A DNA stretch of 10,416 nt from positions 1 through 10,416 of the forward strand of contig JABSRY010000045.1 in assembly GCA_013214985.1 (NCBI GenBank). The letters run 5' to 3'. A model generated the notes under the pieces. The model was not told where the DNA came from. It ran no database searches and worked only from the letters and a program-made list of their open reading frames with translations. This DNA is from Hyphomicrobiales bacterium (GTDB lineage Bacteria; Pseudomonadota; Alphaproteobacteria; Rhizobiales; OSC116). A program made the translations under genes and the position numbers. This document shows, piece by piece, positions 7,509 to 10,416 of the stretch; within the stretch, counting starts at the first letter, position 1; every line of letters starts with the position of its first letter.

Positions 7509-9335
7509 TTATGCAAAGTCACGTCGGCGATAGTTTATCTTCATACCATCAAGCATGTTCTGATGATATTTTTTAAGATCATACTTAAAATTATCATAGT
7601 TTTGTCTTTCAATTTCTGTCCAACAAATTTCACTTAAAGCAATCAAACGCGGAAACATTAAATGATCAACAATCGTCTTATCATATAAATTTTCTGACCA
7701 TAAACACCCCTGTATGCCCTTAAAATTGCTTTTAAGCTCAGGCGCGATGTCATCGGGAATTGGATTATAACTATAAGTTGTCTCCATCGAAACCCGCGCG
7801 CCTGTCCAAGTTAAACCTGGCTCATCAAAATGTTCCGATTGAGCTATATCAAAATAACAAAATTGTGCGGGCGCCATAACCATGTTATAACCGCGCTCAG
7901 CAGCATTAATACCCGCTTCAACACCTTTCCAGCTGACAACATATCCATGTTTGTCTATATCACCCTGCTCACTTGCCTCTTCCCAAGCACCAGTTTTTTT
8001 GCCATATTTCTTGGCAATATTTTGTACTTTTTTAAGGAAATGCGTTTGAACTTGCTCGGTCGAGTTATAACCATTCGCCGCCATCAGTTCCGCAATTTTA
8101 GGCGAGCGCTCCCAGCTTCCCTTAGGTCGCTCATCAGCCCCAATATGAATAAAATCACTTGGAAATATATCGGCAACTTCTTTAAACACAGTGTCCATAA
8201 ATTCATAGGTTTGCGGCAAACCAGGGTTTAGACAATTGTTATGGTATCCCTGAACCGATTTATAATCAGACAAATCTTCCTTTTCGACCAAATCAGGTAT
8301 GGCTTTAAGCAAAGCATAACAATGTCCAGGGACATCAATTTCAGGAATAACCTCAATATTACGTTTGGCAGCATAAGCAACAATCTCGCGCATATCATCT
8401 TGGGTATAAAACCCGCCGTCAGCTTCACAAGTTGAGCCAAACCCAGGTTCCATCAGCTGGTCATGGCCGCGAAAAGCAATTTTTTTGGTCAACACTGGCA
8501 GCGCTTTAATCTCCACCCGCCACGCTTCATCATCCACTAAATGCCAATGAAATTTATTCATTTTATAAAGCGCCATATGGTTCAAAAACCTTTTCACTTC
8601 ATCCATAGAATAAAACTGCCGAGCAACATCCAAATGTTGCCCACGCCATTCAAAGCGTGGTGCATCTTCAATTTCAACACAAGATACATCATGGGGGTTA
8701 AGCGCCGCTATCTGCCATAAACTCATCAAAGCATTATGCAAGCCGCCAACATCTGCCGCAGCAATTTCAACCCTGTCAGCGGTAATAGATAATTTATAGC
8801 CTTCTTTAACAATTAAATCGTCCATACTAATTTTAAGTGGTGTGCCATCATCCGATTGTCTAAAAATCGTCACGTCACTGGCAAAATCACGCTCAGTTTC
8901 CACCGCATTTTCAAATAGAGTCAAAAATTCTTGTTCAATGTCCAATATAAACCCGCGGCTCAAATCAGCTGTCATATGAAGATGTTCAATTTTTTGCGGC
9001 AGCGGAAAACAATTCAATTTTCGGCTCGATATTTCACCGATATTACGTTCATTCTCGTCTTTTACATTAATATAAAACGCCGCAACTTTATCCGCCTTAC
9101 TATAGACAACCTCTATCTTATCACTATTTTTAATAGCAAGTTCAATGTAAGAGCCAACATTTTTCAACAAGGCTGCATTTACAAACGCATCCTCTCTAAA
9201 TGGAAACATAAAACTCATACAAAATTTATCAAATCCAATAAATTCATCCGTATTATTGCTTAAACAAAAATTTAATAACGTCCCACCATCTTCACATTTT
9301 TTTAGTTTCACATTCAGCTTAAGTTGGCTCATCAT
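7509..9335 (-). CDS. GH20 beta-N-acetylhexosaminidase (chitobiase/ExoI type)
   Basis: Removes GlcNAc from the non-reducing end of chitooligosaccharides by substrate-assisted catalysis. 608 residues, no signal peptide, so probably cytoplasmic. The N-terminal about 100 residues resemble the accessory domain of Vibrio GH20 exo-enzymes; about 105-220 would be the GH20b domain; the (beta/alpha)8 catalytic domain runs about 225-595. Seen motifs: FEWRGQHLD with the substrate-binding Arg231, KFHWHLVDDEAWR at 261-273, PEIDVPGH at 331-338, and HIGADE with the catalytic pair Asp401-Glu402. Substrate-pocket tryptophans are in VVSWKG and GCLWSEN. The start is supported by GGGGAG just upstream; a second ATG follows at once. 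It lies 132 bp downstream of the metallo-beta-lactamase-like gene but has a possible promoter of its own. Only 8 bp separate its stop from that of the convergent regulator. It likely acts with the GH3 enzyme on imported chitobiose. Confidence 0.92.
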   Translation of the reverse strand: MMSQLKLNVKLKKCEDGGTLLNFCLSNNTDEFIGFDKFCMSFMFPFREDAFVNAALLKNVGSYIELAIKNSDKIEVVYSKADKVAAFYINVKDENERNIGEISSRKLNCFPLPQKIEHLHMTADLSRGFILDIEQEFLTLFENAVETERDFASDVTIFRQSDDGTPLKISMDDLIVKEGYKLSITADRVEIAAADVGGLHNALMSLWQIAALNPHDVSCVEIEDAPRFEWRGQHLDVARQFYSMDEVKRFLNHMALYKMNKFHWHLVDDEAWRVEIKALPVLTKKIAFRGHDQLMEPGFGSTCEADGGFYTQDDMREIVAYAAKRNIEVIPEIDVPGHCYALLKAIPDLVEKEDLSDYKSVQGYHNNCLNPGLPQTYEFMDTVFKEVADIFPSDFIHIGADERPKGSWERSPKIAELMAANGYNSTEQVQTHFLKKVQNIAKKYGKKTGAWEEASEQGDIDKHGYVVSWKGVEAGINAAERGYNMVMAPAQFCYFDIAQSEHFDEPGLTWTGARVSMETTYSYNPIPDDIAPELKSNFKGIQGCLWSENLYDKTIVDHLMFPRLIALSEICWTEIERQNYDNFKYDLKKYHQNMLDGMKINYRRRDFA

Positions 9336-9389
9336 TCTCTCTCCCCTAATTTTTAGTCAGGGTAAGTGAAAGCTTCCCGTTAAGAAAGA

Positions 9390-9409
9390 TACCAATTTTT
9401 ATAATTATA
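9390..9409 (-). promoter_or_regulatory. Candidate GH20 promoter with TACCAATT at the start site
   Basis: Leftward TATAAT (complement of 9404-9409) is a perfect -10 hexamer about 70 bp before the GH20 start. No good -35 sits 16-18 bases upstream (TGAGAC/GAGACC), suggesting activator dependence. The octamer TACCAATT (9390-9397; AATTGGTA in the leftward sense) falls right where transcription would begin, a position suited to an operator. The same octamer occurs in two other gaps of the window. No convincing hairpin terminator is visible between 9336 and 9467, so read-through from the upstream gene is also possible. Confidence 0.4.
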
Positions 9410-9467
9410 CGTTTTTGCGGCCTTTGGTCTCATCACAACCAGTTCGTGTAGAATTCAAGCCCAATTA

Positions 9468-10196
9468 TCAGCTCAATTCTCGCCGAATAGTCGCCTTTAA
9501 CAACGCTTGGCCGTTGCTTTCTAACAGCCCACCATGCCCACCAATAATACGTTCAAACGAAAATGCAGCAAGTCGGTTAAAATCCTCAAGCAAGCTCGAA
9601 TTAGGCGCAGTTTGCGCTTTTTTCCACGCAGGGCCAATTTGTGCAGACTTTTGAAATCCAAGTAAACGCGTAATTATTTTTGCCCCAAATGACATTAAAT
9701 TGTTAGGCACCCAATGTTGCACACTGTCACAAGTAATTAAAAGTCCACCATCACGCTCTAATATTATTCCGGTTTCGGGCTTAACCGTATCTCTAAATTC
9801 AAATAATTGAGCATCAGCAAATGGTAATTCTATGCCTTCAACTAGCGCAACGCTACCTTCATTTTGCGCATCTTTTGCGCCAGATCCAACGGCCCAGTGA
9901 GTAGCATTGTAACGGTTTAAATAATATGCATCATCCATTCCATGACCACCAATTTTCATAATATGGGTCACCTTGCCTAACGCATCCAGTGCTTTTTCAC
10001 CCGCTTCATCAAGCCTAACACTATTAATAAGCGTAAGCTCACCATCTTCGTTCCGCACTATAATCATATTCCTAATTAAACGTATCAAAGGTTTAAGCAC
10101 TACACTGCCAGTTACATACCAAACATTATTAATAATTTGTTCAATATTACCATGCGGTTCCACCTTCGGAAAAACATTCAGTTCTTTTTGTGTCAT
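9468..10196 (-). CDS. Putative metallo-beta-lactamase-fold protein, degenerate metal site
   Basis: A 242-residue soluble protein with no signal peptide or membrane segment. The pattern of short beta strands and turns recalls the metallo-beta-lactamase fold: MIIVRNEDGELTLINS near 44-59 is like the opening beta hairpins, IGGHGMDDAYYL at 82-93 lies where HxHxDH would be, GIILERDGGLLITCDSVQHW at 143-162 resembles the strand with the metal-bridging Asp, and IIGGHGG at 217-223 resembles the last His loop. Only His85, Asp88/Asp89, Asp157 and His221 could be ligands, so a full two-metal site is doubtful. I recall uncharacterised proteins of this kind (DUF4336-like) but cannot confirm membership, and I assign no reaction. 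GGG at about ten bases before the ATG is a usable ribosome site. It may be co-transcribed with the GH20 gene, but nothing seen links it to chitin. Confidence 0.5.
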   Translation of the reverse strand: MTQKELNVFPKVEPHGNIEQIINNVWYVTGSVVLKPLIRLIRNMIIVRNEDGELTLINSVRLDEAGEKALDALGKVTHIMKIGGHGMDDAYYLNRYNATHWAVGSGAKDAQNEGSVALVEGIELPFADAQLFEFRDTVKPETGIILERDGGLLITCDSVQHWVPNNLMSFGAKIITRLLGFQKSAQIGPAWKKAQTAPNSSLLEDFNRLAAFSFERIIGGHGGLLESNGQALLKATIRRELS

Positions 10197-10241
10197 ATTT
10201 ACTACCCTTTTATCGTTTAAATAATCCCTGCTAAAGAATAA

Positions 10242-10265
10242 AGAAACCTTACTCTATAGGTTTCT
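10242..10265 (-). terminator. Hairpin upstream of the metallo-beta-lactamase-like gene
   Basis: AGAAACCT (10242-10249) pairs perfectly with AGGTTTCT (10258-10265) around an 8-base loop. In the leftward sense the stem is followed by TTATTCTTT, a reasonable U-rich tail, while to the right it is not. It would therefore end leftward transcription coming from beyond the window, 46 bp before the gene at 10196, or act as an attenuator if that gene's promoter lies to its right. Confidence 0.45.
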
Positions 10266-10272
10266 CTAGGCC

Positions 10273-10292
10273 ATGCTATTGGTATTTAGCAT
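10273..10292. promoter_or_regulatory. 20-bp palindrome ATGCTA-N8-TAGCAT
   Basis: Perfect 6-bp arms at 10273-10278 and 10287-10292 flank TTGGTATT. The centre holds ATTGGTA, seven of the eight bases of the octamer found in the other control regions. It lies about 80-100 bp upstream of the metallo-beta-lactamase-like gene, a suitable place for an operator. It is too short to assign to any regulator. Confidence 0.3.
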
Positions 10293-10347
10293 AATTTATA
10301 TTCGCTACAGTTTAACCAAAATCATTAACAACAGAACCCAATGAAGA

Positions 10348-10369
10348 ACCCCGCCGCAAGCAGCGGGGT
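10348..10369 (-). terminator. GC-rich hairpin at right edge
   Basis: ACCCCGC (10348-10354) pairs with GCGGGGT (10363-10369) across an 8-base loop. It is conspicuously GC-rich for this window. In the leftward sense it starts one base after the TGA of a possible partial frame and is followed by TTCTTCATT, so it may be that gene's terminator. Confidence 0.5.
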
Positions 10370-10370
10370 A

Positions 10371-10416
10371 TCAGAACATTGAGAGCTGCTTGTCTTCGTG
10401 TAGCTGTGAATATTCC
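10371..10416 (-). CDS. Possible C-terminal end of a leftward gene
   Basis: One leftward frame is open from the window edge to a TGA at 10371-10373 and reads EYSQLHEDKQLSMF. The hairpin directly after the stop supports a real gene end. Only fourteen codons are visible and a second leftward frame is open too, so this is tentative. The more GC-rich composition differs from the neighbouring AT-rich DNA and would fit an insertion element or another dispersed repeat; I cannot identify a family. Confidence 0.25.
   Translation of the reverse strand, partial: EYSQLHEDKQLSMF

Noticed and set aside
7830..8231. Plus-strand open frame of 133 codons
   Set aside because: It lies entirely opposite the catalytic core of the GH20 gene, which has clear family motifs; no ribosome site or recognisable protein.
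1..10416. CRISPR array, tRNA, rRNA or riboswitch
   Set aside because: No regularly spaced repeats beyond the two-copy units described, no cloverleaf or rRNA-like segments, and no leader matching a riboswitch I know.

Overview
This AT-rich window reads as a chitin/chitooligosaccharide utilisation locus. Three of its genes resemble the Vibrio chitobiose module: a periplasmic chitooligosaccharide-binding protein (CBP type), a 1164-residue ChiS-like sensor/hybrid kinase with a C-terminal DNA-binding-type domain, and a cytoplasmic GH20 beta-N-acetylhexosaminidase. The fourth enzyme, a GH3 NagZ-type hexosaminidase, has the sequence style of alphaproteobacterial NagZ. With the AT-rich composition and the permease style, I infer a low-GC alphaproteobacterium (moderate confidence) carrying a chitin module otherwise best known from gammaproteobacteria. 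Family assignments come from motifs and remembered family sequences, not from a search.

Layout. 1-218: a 52-bp-period direct repeat followed by T-rich low-complexity DNA. 217-720 (-): the N-terminal half of a DppB-family ABC permease, broken off where the odd DNA begins. 783-822: a strong hairpin between the permease and the binding protein. 835-2505 (-): CBP-like binding protein. 2506-2792: its control region, with two 16-bp direct repeats exactly 21 bp apart. 2793-3812 (-): GH3 enzyme. 3813-4005: divergent control region. 4006-7500 (+): ChiS-like regulator. 7509-9335 (-): GH20 enzyme, convergent with the regulator across 8 bp. 9468-10196 (-): a protein that looks like a metallo-beta-lactamase-fold relative with degenerate metal ligands. 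10197-10416: hairpins, a palindrome and possibly the last codons of another leftward gene, perhaps a mobile element.

Working model (inference). Chitooligosaccharides in the periplasm are bound by the CBP-like protein and handed to an ABC importer, of which only part of one permease is present. In the cytoplasm the GH20 and GH3 enzymes release GlcNAc. As known for Vibrio, the binding protein may also report ligand status to the periplasmic domain of the ChiS-like protein, which could then bind DNA directly. The 21-bp-spaced direct repeat upstream of the CBP gene is the best candidate operator. Both window edges carry repeat-like DNA and may be contig ends, so the truncated permease could be an assembly effect or a real disruption.
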